Below, piece after piece: positions 26,144-34,768 of a stretch of DNA of 64,000 nt (positions within the stretch are counted from its first letter, which is position 1; each line of letters begins with the position of its first letter). The DNA is from Noviluteimonas lactosilytica (GTDB taxonomy: Bacteria; Pseudomonadota; Gammaproteobacteria; Xanthomonadales; Xanthomonadaceae), in contig NZ_JAJGAK010000001.1 of NCBI RefSeq assembly GCF_020866925.1, positions 1,470,189 through 1,534,188 of the forward strand, given 5' to 3'. The position numbers and the translations under genes were made by a program. Below the pieces are notes generated by a model, which was not told where the DNA came from, ran no database searches, and worked only from the letters and a program-made list of their open reading frames with translations.

Positions 26144-27952
26144 ATGACTGTTCGTCTTTCCGGCGTTCTCGGCGCGTGCGCGCTCGCGGCCGCCGTCTCG
26201 CTCTCCGTCGCCGGCGTCGCCGCGACGTCGTCCGGTCCGATCGTGCGCGAAGCCAGCGCGCCGTCGACCAGGCAGGTGCCGCAGCGTCGCTACATCGTGC
26301 GTTATCGCAGCGGCACGCTGCAGCGCGCGAGCACGACGCAGGCGCTCACGACCGCGCGCGCCGTGCTGGTGAACTCGGGCCTCGCCGCATCGGGCATCAC
26401 CGTGCGCCACGTGCGACGCCTCGCGTCGGGCGCCGATGTCATCGCGTTCTCGCGTCCGCTCGACGCGGTGCAGGGCGCGCAGGTGATGCGCGCGTTCGCC
26501 GCCGATGCGTCGGTCGCCTCGATCGTGCCGGATCGCCGCATGTTCCATACCGGCGTCGTCGGCCCGACCGCGATGCCGAACGATCCGCTGTCCAGCGGTT
26601 ACCAGTGGCACCTCTACAACTCGATCGGCGGCATCTACGCGCCGGCCGCATGGGACAAGTCGACCGGCGCGGGCGTCGTGGTCGCCGTGCTCGACACCGG
26701 CATTACCGATCATCCGGACCTCGCACCGAACCTGCTGCAGGGCTACGACTTCATCAGCGATCCGTTCGTTTCGCGCCGTGCCGACGAATCCCGCGTGCCC
26801 GGCGCGCACGACTACGGCGACTGGAACGACGACTGGATGCAGTGCGAGGTGCACGCGAGCAGCTTCCACGGCACGCACACCGCGGGCACGGTGGCCGAAG
26901 CGACGAACAACGGCATCGGCCTGGCCGGCGTCGCGCACGGCGCGAAGGTGTTGCCGGTGCGCGTGCTCGGACGTTGCGGCGGTTACACGTCGGACATCGC
27001 CGATGCGATCACGTGGTCGTCGGGCGGCGTCGTTCCGGGCGTGCCGAACAACACGACGCCGGCGGAAGTGATCAACATGAGCCTCGGCGGCGAGTTCGCG
27101 TGCGACGAAGTGCTGCAGGGCGCGATCGACGGCGCGGTCGCGCGCGGCACGACCGTCGTCGTGTCCGCGGGCAACTGGAACGCGGACTCTGCGCAGTTCG
27201 CACCGGCCAGCTGCAACAACGTCATCAACGTCGGCGCGTCGCGCATCGGCGGCGGCAAGGCGTTCTATTCGAACTGGGGCAAGGTCGTCGACCTTTCGGC
27301 ACCGGGTGGCGGCGGCGGACAGGACGTCTATCCGAACGGTTACGTGTGGCAGACGCTCAACGACAGCCTCACGTCGCCCGAAGAAGGCAGCCCGGTGTAC
27401 GGCGGCATGGCCGGCACGTCGATGTCGGCACCGCACGTCGCCGGCGTCGTCGCGCTCGTGCAGAGCATCGCGACGAAGCCGCTCACGCCCGCGCAGATGG
27501 AAACGATGTTGAAGGCGACCGCGCGTCCCTTCCCCGTCGCGATGAATCCCGCGATGCCGATGGGCGCGGGCCTGCTCAACGCGAAGGCCGCGCTCGCCAC
27601 GGTGTTGCCGCCGTGCACGGGCGCCGATTGCGAATCCAACGCGATCGCGCTCGTGAACAAGCTGCCGGTGAAGAACCTCTCGGGCGCGATCAACTCGCAG
27701 CGCTCGTACAAGTTCGACGCGAAGACCGGCCTGACCAGCCTGAGCTTCATGACCTATGGCGGCACCGGCAACGTCAGCGTCTACGTGCGTTACGGCCAGG
27801 TGCCGACGACATCGGCGTACGACCAGGCCGCGATCCATCTCGGCAACAACGAAACCGTGCGCATCACCGTTCCGCGCGCGGGCACGTACTACGTGAAGGT
27901 CGTTGGCGCCGCGGCATATGCCGGCGTGACGCTGGAGGCGCGCGCCAACTGA
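26144..27952 (+). CDS. Secreted S8 subtilisin-like serine protease
   Basis: 602 residues from the ATG at 26144, which has GGAG 7 bases upstream; the in-frame TTG four codons earlier is less likely. The signal peptide (about 1-27) is followed by an I9-like propeptide (about 45-125). In the peptidase domain the triad is D184 (VLDTG), H242 (FHGTHTAG) and S426 (GTSMSAPH). The C-terminal part (about 515-602) looks like a pre-peptidase C-terminal (PPC) beta-sandwich, usually removed after secretion. Such extracellular proteases are common in Lysobacter and Xanthomonas and digest host or prey proteins. The gene directly follows the adhesin. Confidence 0.93.
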   Translation: MTVRLSGVLGACALAAAVSLSVAGVAATSSGPIVREASAPSTRQVPQRRYIVRYRSGTLQRASTTQALTTARAVLVNSGLAASGITVRHVRRLASGADVIAFSRPLDAVQGAQVMRAFAADASVASIVPDRRMFHTGVVGPTAMPNDPLSSGYQWHLYNSIGGIYAPAAWDKSTGAGVVVAVLDTGITDHPDLAPNLLQGYDFISDPFVSRRADESRVPGAHDYGDWNDDWMQCEVHASSFHGTHTAGTVAEATNNGIGLAGVAHGAKVLPVRVLGRCGGYTSDIADAITWSSGGVVPGVPNNTTPAEVINMSLGGEFACDEVLQGAIDGAVARGTTVVVSAGNWNADSAQFAPASCNNVINVGASRIGGGKAFYSNWGKVVDLSAPGGGGGQDVYPNGYVWQTLNDSLTSPEEGSPVYGGMAGTSMSAPHVAGVVALVQSIATKPLTPAQMETMLKATARPFPVAMNPAMPMGAGLLNAKAALATVLPPCTGADCESNAIALVNKLPVKNLSGAINSQRSYKFDAKTGLTSLSFMTYGGTGNVSVYVRYGQVPTTSAYDQAAIHLGNNETVRITVPRAGTYYVKVVGAAAYAGVTLEARAN

Positions 27953-28010
27953 TCCCTGGTGGGAGAGGGCCCGCCGGCTCGCGCAGGGATGCGCAACGGC
28001 GGCACCCGGA

Positions 28011-28051
28011 CGCCCGGCGGAACGCACCCCCTTGGTTCGTTCCGCCGGGCG
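28011..28051 (+). terminator. Hairpin after the protease gene
   Basis: A perfect 14-bp stem, CGCCCGGCGGAACG (28011-28024) and its complement (28038-28051), with a 13-base loop. It begins 58 bases after the protease stop and is followed by TTGCTTC, a poor T-tract. It is probably the protease terminator, with the next lipoprotein operon starting after it. Confidence 0.6.
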
Positions 28052-28102
28052 TTGCTTCGAACGACAACTTATTCATCGACAGGGGGCTGTGCAGATGGAA
28101 CT

Positions 28103-28147
28103 GAAGCAGGCGGAAGTGAAGCAGACGGAAGTGAAGCAGACGGAAGT
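28103..28147 (+). repeat. Three tandem 15-bp units before a lipoprotein gene
   Basis: The unit GAAGCAGACGGAAGT occurs three times in tandem, the first copy with one change. It lies just upstream of the preferred start of the first beta-helix lipoprotein. If translated from the ATG at 28095 it would encode repeats of a VKQTE-like unit ahead of the signal peptide. A copy number of 15-bp units would keep the frame. Confidence 0.8.
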
Positions 28148-28157
28148 GATAGGGAAC

Positions 28158-30212
28158 ATGCGCGTCGCGTTGTGCGCGATCGCGTTGGGCGTCCTCGCTG
28201 CATGCGGCGGCGCGGGTGGAAAGGCGGGCGACAAGCGACCAGCGAATGTCGCGACCTCGGCACGCGCCGCGACGACGGCGACGGCGACGGCGAAGGCGAC
28301 GGCCGCCGCGGTGGGCACGCGCAGGATGCGCACGGGCGGCCCGCAGCCTGCCCTCCTCGCGAACACGGGCTTCACCGGCCAGGACTTCCCCGGCCTGCGC
28401 GAGTCGCGCACGTTGGCGAACTGCGATCCGGCCCACGCCGACAACGCGAACTACCGGACCAACGTGATCAACGTGGGGCCGGCGCAGGCGATCACGAACC
28501 TCGCACAGGTCGCGTGGGAATCGCTGCCGCCGCACACGATGGTGCGCGTCCATCCGAAGGCGACGCCGTACAACGAACGCATCTTCATCGTCACCGGCGA
28601 CATCAAGGTGTGCGGCATCAGGGACGCCAACGGCGTGCGGCCGAAGATCTCCGGCCTGAACGCACGCGTGCGCAGCAGCAGCGCATTGCAAAGCCAGATC
28701 GGCACGCCGGCGGAGGAATACTCGACCGTCAATCGCGGCATCGTGGCCATCGCGCGCGACAGCGGCATCCGCAACATCGTCGTCGAAGGCCTGGACCTCA
28801 CCGGCGCGATGTCGCCGCCCTACTCCGGCAGCAACCACGCCGCCAGCTACATCGGCATGGACAATCTCCCGCATCCGTACAACTCGCACACCGGCTGCCT
28901 GTACGTGTCGCGCGCGCAGAACGTCACCCTGCGCGACAACGCGTTCTCGTTCTGCCCGGTGGGCGTCTACGTCATCAGCCGCGGCCTCGATTACGGCGGC
29001 GATCACTACCTGACGCGCAACTTCCTGCTGGAAGCCAACCATTTCCACGACAACGGCCTGGTCGACGACTACAACGTGCACCAGGCGTACATCCAGGGCG
29101 TCAACTTCGTCGTCCAGTACAACTACTTCGGCAACCCGATCCGCCACGACATCGACGGCAACGGCACCATCGACAACGACGAGGCCTCCAACGGCAACGA
29201 CCTGAAGATGCGCACCGTCGGCGAACTGGTGCGTTACAACTACTTCGAGAACGGCGCGCATTCGATCGACCTGATCGACGTGGAGGATTTCCGGCCGTCG
29301 GTGTTCCCGTGGTTCTTCGAACTGCTGGCCGACCAGGACCCCGCCGCCGTCACGCCTGCGTTGCGCGCGACGATGCAGCGCGACTGGCGCAAGTACGAGT
29401 TCGGCAGCTACATGTACGGCAACATCTTCCGCCGCGACCAGAAGGTGCATGTGCAGACCATGGGCGCGTCGATCGTGCACTTCGGTTCGGACAACAGTCC
29501 GATCGACGGGCGTCGCGGCAAGCTATGGTTCTACTTCAACACGGTGCTGACCGGGTTGAACAAGAACAGCAGCGCCGGCGCCGCGACGTTGTTCAGCTGC
29601 TGCCTCGACAACGCGAACTCCTGGGACTACTACGACGGCAACCTCGTGCTCGACGCCAACAACGTCGACTTCCGGATGATCGTCGGAGGCAAGGACTACG
29701 GCGTGATCCGGCGCCGCACGCCGACCGAATTCTGGGGTCGCTACGTCGCGCTCAACAACGCGGTGCAGGTCGCGAACGCCAACGGCACGCTCGACAACGC
29801 GCAACCCTTCCACTGGAACACGTACAAGGGCGAGCAGGTCGAGCTGCGCCGCAACTTCGTCACGAGCAACTGGAACCAGCCGTTGTGGACGGGCTACCCG
29901 ACGCCGGGTTACGGCGACAACGAAGTCGCGCTCGAGGAGTTCAGCTACCCCGGCGCACACGATCGCCATCACGTCACCGGTGCCGTCAACCTGGCGACGG
30001 GAAGCCTTGCGCTCGATGCGCGGACGACGGCGCCGCTCGCCGGCAGCGCGGTGTGCGGCAAGGCGCTCGCGTGGACGAACGAAATCCCGGCGGCGGTGCG
30101 TCCGAACTACCAAGTGCGCCTGCAGGCCAGCGGCAGCGGCTGGACGCCAGGGGTGTTGCTGGTCAGCGCCCGCACCGCGCACACGACGCTGGGGGCGAGC
30201 CAATGCAACTGA
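28158..30212 (+). CDS. Right-handed beta-helix lipoprotein (first of pair)
   Basis: 684 residues from the ATG at 28158, which gives a textbook lipoprotein signal with lipobox LAAC (Cys about 17); an ATG at 28095 would add 21 residues encoded by tandem repeats. A low-complexity Ala/Thr linker is followed by RTGGP and a long region of parallel beta-helix type, with Asn-rich turns (NFLLEANHFHDNG, NFVVQYNYFGN). An EF-hand-like calcium loop, DIDGNGTIDNDE (331-342), interrupts it. The fold suggests carbohydrate binding or cleavage, as in pectate or alginate lyases, but no lyase catalytic set was recognised. Its stop overlaps the next start by 10 bp. Confidence 0.8.
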   Translation: MRVALCAIALGVLAACGGAGGKAGDKRPANVATSARAATTATATAKATAAAVGTRRMRTGGPQPALLANTGFTGQDFPGLRESRTLANCDPAHADNANYRTNVINVGPAQAITNLAQVAWESLPPHTMVRVHPKATPYNERIFIVTGDIKVCGIRDANGVRPKISGLNARVRSSSALQSQIGTPAEEYSTVNRGIVAIARDSGIRNIVVEGLDLTGAMSPPYSGSNHAASYIGMDNLPHPYNSHTGCLYVSRAQNVTLRDNAFSFCPVGVYVISRGLDYGGDHYLTRNFLLEANHFHDNGLVDDYNVHQAYIQGVNFVVQYNYFGNPIRHDIDGNGTIDNDEASNGNDLKMRTVGELVRYNYFENGAHSIDLIDVEDFRPSVFPWFFELLADQDPAAVTPALRATMQRDWRKYEFGSYMYGNIFRRDQKVHVQTMGASIVHFGSDNSPIDGRRGKLWFYFNTVLTGLNKNSSAGAATLFSCCLDNANSWDYYDGNLVLDANNVDFRMIVGGKDYGVIRRRTPTEFWGRYVALNNAVQVANANGTLDNAQPFHWNTYKGEQVELRRNFVTSNWNQPLWTGYPTPGYGDNEVALEEFSYPGAHDRHHVTGAVNLATGSLALDARTTAPLAGSAVCGKALAWTNEIPAAVRPNYQVRLQASGSGWTPGVLLVSARTAHTTLGASQCN

Positions 30213-32023
30213 TACTGCGCCGTGCACTTTGCGTTGGCGTGCTGGGTGCCCTTGCCGCATGTGGCGGCAAGGGAGGTGCGTCGCATGACGCTGGGCGAAT
30301 GGCGTCCGATCAGGTCGCCGCTTCGCGCATCGCCGTCGGCGCGCGTCCGAAGATCGAGCGCGCCGTCGACACCTCCGACACATCATCGCAACGCCTCCCG
30401 ACACCGGTCGCCGCGACCACGGCCGGGCCATTCGCGATTCACCCCGGCATGCGCACCGGCGGCCCGCTGCGCGCCTCGCGCCTCGGCAACACCGGCATCG
30501 GCGGCAACGGCTATCTCGATTACGGATGCACCAACGATGCGCTGCGACCCGCGGGCTGGAGCAGTGTCTTCGTTCGCGCGGGCGCGGCGGGCAACGGCAC
30601 GCGCGCCAATCCCTACGGCACGATCGGCCAGGCCATCGCCGCGGCGGGCGACGCGCGCATGATCGTGTGCGTCGCGAGTGGTCAGTATCGGGAGAACCTC
30701 GACCTCGGCATGCAACGTCGCCGCATGCTCGTCGGCGGATTGAACAGCACGTTCACCGCGCGCAATCCGCTCGCATCGCCCGCGATCGTCACGGCCGCCG
30801 ACGCGGACGAACATGTCATGCGCGCAGAAGCGCCCGCGGAACTGGTGATCGATGGCTTCGTCGTGACAGGCAGCCGCAACCGCGGCATCGAAGCGACCGC
30901 CTGGGATGCGAACGAGCGCATCACCCTGCGCAACAACCACGTCCACCACAACGGCTGCACGTTGCCGACCGCGCGCACCGACTGCGGCGGCATCGATGTC
31001 GGCGGTGGTCGCACCGTCATCGTCGACATCGGCAACAACCTCGTCGAAGAGAACGGCGGCGGCCATCACGGCGGCGGCATCAACATCGGCGGCGGCACCG
31101 AGGCGATCGGCACACTCGATCAAACGACGGGCAACAACGACGGCTTCGGCGACGTGCTGACCATGACCGGCGCGATCGCGAACGTGCACCACAACGTCAT
31201 CCGCAACAACCGCCTGTACGAGGCATCGTTGCCGCACGGCGCGGGGATGGCCATCGGCATGAACGGCGACGTGCACCACAACCTGTTCTTCGGCAACGAC
31301 ACGGTGTCCGACGGCGACCATTACGGCGTCGGCGCGGGCCTGATCGGGCAGCACGACCGCGGCGCGAGTGCGTCGGTCGCGCTGCTCGTGGTGCGCCACA
31401 ACTGGTTCGAAGGCAACCGCACGACGAAGCTCGGCTCGGCGATCTTCCTCGACCAGTTCACCAGCGGCTACGTCTACGACAACGTCGTGGTGAGGAACTT
31501 CGGCACGGGCGCGATCATCGTCGACGGCAATTGCGGCGACACGTGCGATGGCCCGAACGGCAACCATGGCCGCAACTTCGCCACGATCGTCAACAACACC
31601 GTCGCGGACAACGAAGGCGCGGCTTTCGCCGTGCAGGACAGCACGGCGCACCTGTACTTCAACGTGTCCTGGCGCAATCGCGATGCGGAGATCGTCGGCG
31701 ACATCGCGTCGCTCGACGGATCGCCGGGCGCCGACAACCGCATACGGGGCGCGCACAACATCATCGACATCGATCCGGCCGCATTCCCGCTGCTCACCGA
31801 TACGCAGAGCGGCGAAGGGATCGCGAACCTGTTGCGCTCGCTGCAGTTCCAGGATTACCGGCTGACAGATCCGACGAATCCGCTGCATCCGTATCGGTTC
31901 GACCAGGTGTTCGTGCCGGCGATCGCGTTGCCGGTTGCGTTGCAGCCGCCGGTGGATGATTACGCGGGGTCGTCGCGGCCGGACAGCGGGGGGCGGTATT
32001 TGTACGGGGCGTATGGCAGGTAA
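30203..32023 (+). CDS. Right-handed beta-helix lipoprotein (second of pair)
   Basis: 606 residues from the ATG at 30203, inside the end of the previous gene, so translation is coupled. The lipobox is LAAC. A linker leads to GMRTGGP, the same element found in the first protein, and then a DUF1565-like start (NPYGTIGQAIAAAGD) and many helix coils of the type ITLRNNHVHHNG, NLVEENGGG and HHNLFFGND. Scattered Cys pairs may form disulfides. It is probably a surface or periplasmic polysaccharide-binding or processing protein; the catalytic residues are unclear. A G-run inverted repeat follows 6 bases after the stop. Confidence 0.8.
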   Translation: MQLILRRALCVGVLGALAACGGKGGASHDAGRMASDQVAASRIAVGARPKIERAVDTSDTSSQRLPTPVAATTAGPFAIHPGMRTGGPLRASRLGNTGIGGNGYLDYGCTNDALRPAGWSSVFVRAGAAGNGTRANPYGTIGQAIAAAGDARMIVCVASGQYRENLDLGMQRRRMLVGGLNSTFTARNPLASPAIVTAADADEHVMRAEAPAELVIDGFVVTGSRNRGIEATAWDANERITLRNNHVHHNGCTLPTARTDCGGIDVGGGRTVIVDIGNNLVEENGGGHHGGGINIGGGTEAIGTLDQTTGNNDGFGDVLTMTGAIANVHHNVIRNNRLYEASLPHGAGMAIGMNGDVHHNLFFGNDTVSDGDHYGVGAGLIGQHDRGASASVALLVVRHNWFEGNRTTKLGSAIFLDQFTSGYVYDNVVVRNFGTGAIIVDGNCGDTCDGPNGNHGRNFATIVNNTVADNEGAAFAVQDSTAHLYFNVSWRNRDAEIVGDIASLDGSPGADNRIRGAHNIIDIDPAAFPLLTDTQSGEGIANLLRSLQFQDYRLTDPTNPLHPYRFDQVFVPAIALPVALQPPVDDYAGSSRPDSGGRYLYGAYGR

Positions 32024-32029
32024 TTGAGA

Positions 32030-32141
32030 GGGAAACGGGAAACGGGAAACGGGAGTTCAACGTTCACTTCGGCTTGAGGTCTATCGGCCGAAGTTGATCT
32101 CTTTTTCCCGTTTCCCGCTTTAGGTTTCCCGTTTCCCGTTT
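32030..32141. repeat. G-run inverted repeat, copy 2 (convergent gap)
   Basis: The left arm (32030-32055) is four GGGAAAC-type units in a row. The centre has the hairpin CTTCGGC ... GCCGAAG. The right arm (32102-32141) carries TTTCCCG units. It occupies the gap between the second beta-helix gene and dacA, which converge, and ends 7 bases from the dacA stop. Confidence 0.8.
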
Positions 32142-32148
32142 GTTGCGA

Positions 32149-33366
32149 TCAGCTGTCCCACCACATCATCAGCTCATCCCACATGCGCTTGAAGAACCCA
32201 CCTTCTTCAACCGCACTGAGCGCAACCAGCGGACGCTGCGCAACGACCTTGCCGTCGAGCGTGACCTTCACGGTGCCGATCTTCTGGCCCTTCGCGATCG
32301 GCGCGACCAGGGTCTTCGGGATGTCCATGCTCGGCTTGAGCTGCGCGTACTTGCCGCGCGGCGTGCTCACCAGCAGCGGCGCGTCGACGCCGAGCTGCAC
32401 TTCGTCGGCGGCGCCCTTCCACACCTTCTGCTTCGAGATCGCCTTGTTGGCGTCGTACAGGCGGTGCGTTTCGTAGAAGCGGAAGCCCCAGTTGAGCAGC
32501 GCCTGCGAATCCACCGCGCGCTGGTTCTCGCTGGTCGAACCCATCACGACGGAAATCAGTCGCTGGTCGCCGCGCTTCGCCGACGCCATCAGGCAGTAGC
32601 CGGCGCCGCTGTGGTGGCCGGTCTTGATGCCGTCGACCGACGGGTCGCGCCACAGCAGCAGGTTGCGGTTGCGCTGCGTGATCGGGCCGACCGTGTATTC
32701 CTTGATCTTGTTGTACGAGTAGGCCTCGGGGAAATCGCGGATCAGCGCGCGGCCGAGCTGCGCGAGATCGCGCGCGGTCGACACGTGGCCTTCTTCCGAC
32801 AGGCCGTGCGGATTGACGAAGTGCGACGACTTCATGCCGACGCGCGCGGCATACGCGTTCATCAGCGAGGCGAACGCGTCTTCGCTGCCGGCGACGTGTT
32901 CAGCGAGCGCGATCGCCGCGTCGTTGCCCGACTGCACGACCATGCCCTTTTCCATCTCGAGCAGCGGCGCGGTCTTGTTCACCTCGAATCCGCTGTAGCT
33001 GCCCTCGGTGCCCGCGCCGCCTTCGCGCCACGCGTGCTCGCTCATCATCACCGGGTCGGTGCCCTTCACCTTGCCGGCCTGCATTTCCGCGGCGACGACA
33101 TAACTCGTCATCACCTTGGTGATGCTCGCCGGTTCGACCTGCGCGTCGTAGTTCTCGCCCGCGAGCACTTGGCCGGTCGCGTAATCCATCAGCACCCACG
33201 CCTTGCCTTCGATCTTCGGCGGCGGCGGCACCGGCAGGTTGTCGCTCAGCGCGGCGGGCGCGGCGGCAGGCTTGGCGGCGGGCGCGGGCGTCTGCGCGAA
33301 CGCGAAACCGAGGACGGACGTGGCGACGGCCGCAACGGCGACGGCGGCAAGGGGACGGACTTTCAT
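32149..33366 (-). CDS. dacA: D-alanyl-D-alanine carboxypeptidase (PBP5/6 family)
   Basis: 405 residues with a signal peptide ending near FAFA. Penicillin-binding motifs are SITK (SxxK nucleophile), SGND (SxN) and KTGHHS (KTG). A C-terminal beta domain and an amphipathic membrane-anchoring helix (FFKRMWDELMMWW) match PBP5. It trims the terminal D-Ala of pentapeptides in the periplasm, limiting cross-linking and helping rod shape. In E. coli it lies between rlpA and ybeD; here the ybeD side is occupied by a 9-kb opposite-strand block. Confidence 0.95.
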   Translation of the reverse strand: MKVRPLAAVAVAAVATSVLGFAFAQTPAPAAKPAAAPAALSDNLPVPPPPKIEGKAWVLMDYATGQVLAGENYDAQVEPASITKVMTSYVVAAEMQAGKVKGTDPVMMSEHAWREGGAGTEGSYSGFEVNKTAPLLEMEKGMVVQSGNDAAIALAEHVAGSEDAFASLMNAYAARVGMKSSHFVNPHGLSEEGHVSTARDLAQLGRALIRDFPEAYSYNKIKEYTVGPITQRNRNLLLWRDPSVDGIKTGHHSGAGYCLMASAKRGDQRLISVVMGSTSENQRAVDSQALLNWGFRFYETHRLYDANKAISKQKVWKGAADEVQLGVDAPLLVSTPRGKYAQLKPSMDIPKTLVAPIAKGQKIGTVKVTLDGKVVAQRPLVALSAVEEGGFFKRMWDELMMWWDS

Positions 33367-33448
33367 CGGGAAAACGACTCCGGGGGACTACGGCAAGATC
33401 GGGATTCTAGGGGGCAACGCGCCGCGATGCGGGCGTTTTCGAGGGGAT

Positions 33449-34768
33449 TCAGTCGGCAACCACGTTGGGGCGACCGAAACCGAGACCTGCGACGGTCGCG
33501 CTGAGTTCCGCGACGCGTTCGCTGGGGACCGGACCCACACGCAAGCGCCAGACTTTCTGGCCCGCCGCGTTGGCGTCGAGCAGGCGCGCACCGCGGATGC
33601 CCGCGTCTTCGAGCATCGCCAGAGCGCGTTCGGCGTTGGCGCGCGCGGCGAAGCTCGCGACCTGGAGGACGACGGCGTCGCCCTTCACATCTGGTGGGGA
33701 CGACGCGCCCGGGCGCGGATTTGAAGCGGCCGTATCGACGCGCGGCGCAGGCGGCGGCGCGGCGACGGGCGCGGCGGGTGCGGGGGCCGGGGCGCCCGCG
33801 GCGCCGATGCCCTTCTCCGGCGCGCCGGGCTTGCCGGTCGCGACGCGCACGCGGCGTTCCTTCATCCAGCGATCGAATTCGTCGGCCGTCATCGGCTTGC
33901 CGTCCTGTCGCATGTCGAAGCGCCAGGGGCCCGCGGGTGCGGGTTCGACTTCGGCCGCCTGCGCAGCCACTTGTTCGGCGGCGGTCGCGGCTGCGATCGG
34001 CAGCGCGGCGACCATGCGGTCCATCGCGCTCGGCGATGCGGGCGGCGGCGCCTGTGGTTGCGAAGCGACGTCCTGCTGCGCGACGCGCATGTCGGGGCCG
34101 CTGCGTTCGTCCGTCGCGTCGTCGGCGGTCAGCGCGCGCACTTCGACTTTCGCGGTGCCCGCCGGATACACGCCCAGCTTCACCGCGGCCGCATAACTCA
34201 GGTCGATCACGCGCCCCGCATGGAACGGGCCGCGATCGTTCACGCGCACGATCACCGACCTGCCGTTGCCGAGATTGGTGACGCGCGCGTACGACGGCAG
34301 CGGCAGCGTCTTGTGCGCGGCGCTGAACGCGTACATGTCGTACACCTCGAGCGACGACGTGCGGCGTCCATGGAACTTGGTGCCGTAGAACGACGCCAGC
34401 CCTTGTTCGACGTAACCCTTCGGTTCGTCGAGCACGTGGTACTTCTTGCCGAGCACGGCGTAATCGCGGTTGCCGTAGCGCGAACGCGGTTCGTTGCGCA
34501 CTTCGGGTTCGGGGATCAGGTGCACGTCGTCGATCGGCGGCGGCGCGGTGTCCTTGACGTGCGGCGCATACAGGCCGCCGGCGGTGTAGTCGCCGCGCTT
34601 GGACACGTCTTCCTGCGCCGGCGCGTAGGGCGAGCGCTTGCCGCCCGACGTCGCGCGTTGCGACGACTTCGACACGGTTTCGGAAGACTGCGATGGTGCC
34701 GGCGCCTTGCTCGGCGTGCTGCCGCAGGCCGCGAGCAGCAGGCACAGCGCCGGCAGCGCGCGCCTCAT
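33449..34768 (-). CDS. rlpA: RlpA septal-ring lytic transglycosylase-like lipoprotein
   Basis: 439 residues. The lipobox is LLAAC. A disordered Ser/Pro-rich linker leads to the double-psi beta-barrel (about 120-210) with GLASFYGTKFHGRRTSSLE and VRVNDRGPFHAGRVIDLSYAAA, including the conserved Asp and His. The Pro/Ala-rich middle is followed by a C-terminal SPOR domain (about 365-435) that binds denuded septal glycan. P. aeruginosa RlpA cleaves naked glycans. The gene is coupled to mltB by a 4-bp overlap. Confidence 0.93.
   Translation of the reverse strand: MRRALPALCLLLAACGSTPSKAPAPSQSSETVSKSSQRATSGGKRSPYAPAQEDVSKRGDYTAGGLYAPHVKDTAPPPIDDVHLIPEPEVRNEPRSRYGNRDYAVLGKKYHVLDEPKGYVEQGLASFYGTKFHGRRTSSLEVYDMYAFSAAHKTLPLPSYARVTNLGNGRSVIVRVNDRGPFHAGRVIDLSYAAAVKLGVYPAGTAKVEVRALTADDATDERSGPDMRVAQQDVASQPQAPPPASPSAMDRMVAALPIAAATAAEQVAAQAAEVEPAPAGPWRFDMRQDGKPMTADEFDRWMKERRVRVATGKPGAPEKGIGAAGAPAPAPAAPVAAPPPAPRVDTAASNPRPGASSPPDVKGDAVVLQVASFAARANAERALAMLEDAGIRGARLLDANAAGQKVWRLRVGPVPSERVAELSATVAGLGFGRPNVVAD

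Noticed and set aside
23407-26147. Very long open frames on both strands across the adhesin gene
   Set aside because: They are rich in Arg, Ala, Asp and His with no domain logic and arise from the GC-rich repetitive head codons; the 836-residue frame has a signal peptide, necks and anchor.
28011-28051. Transposon terminal repeat
   Set aside because: The 14-bp stem has only a 13-base loop and lies after a gene end; it fits a transcription hairpin better than a mobile element end.
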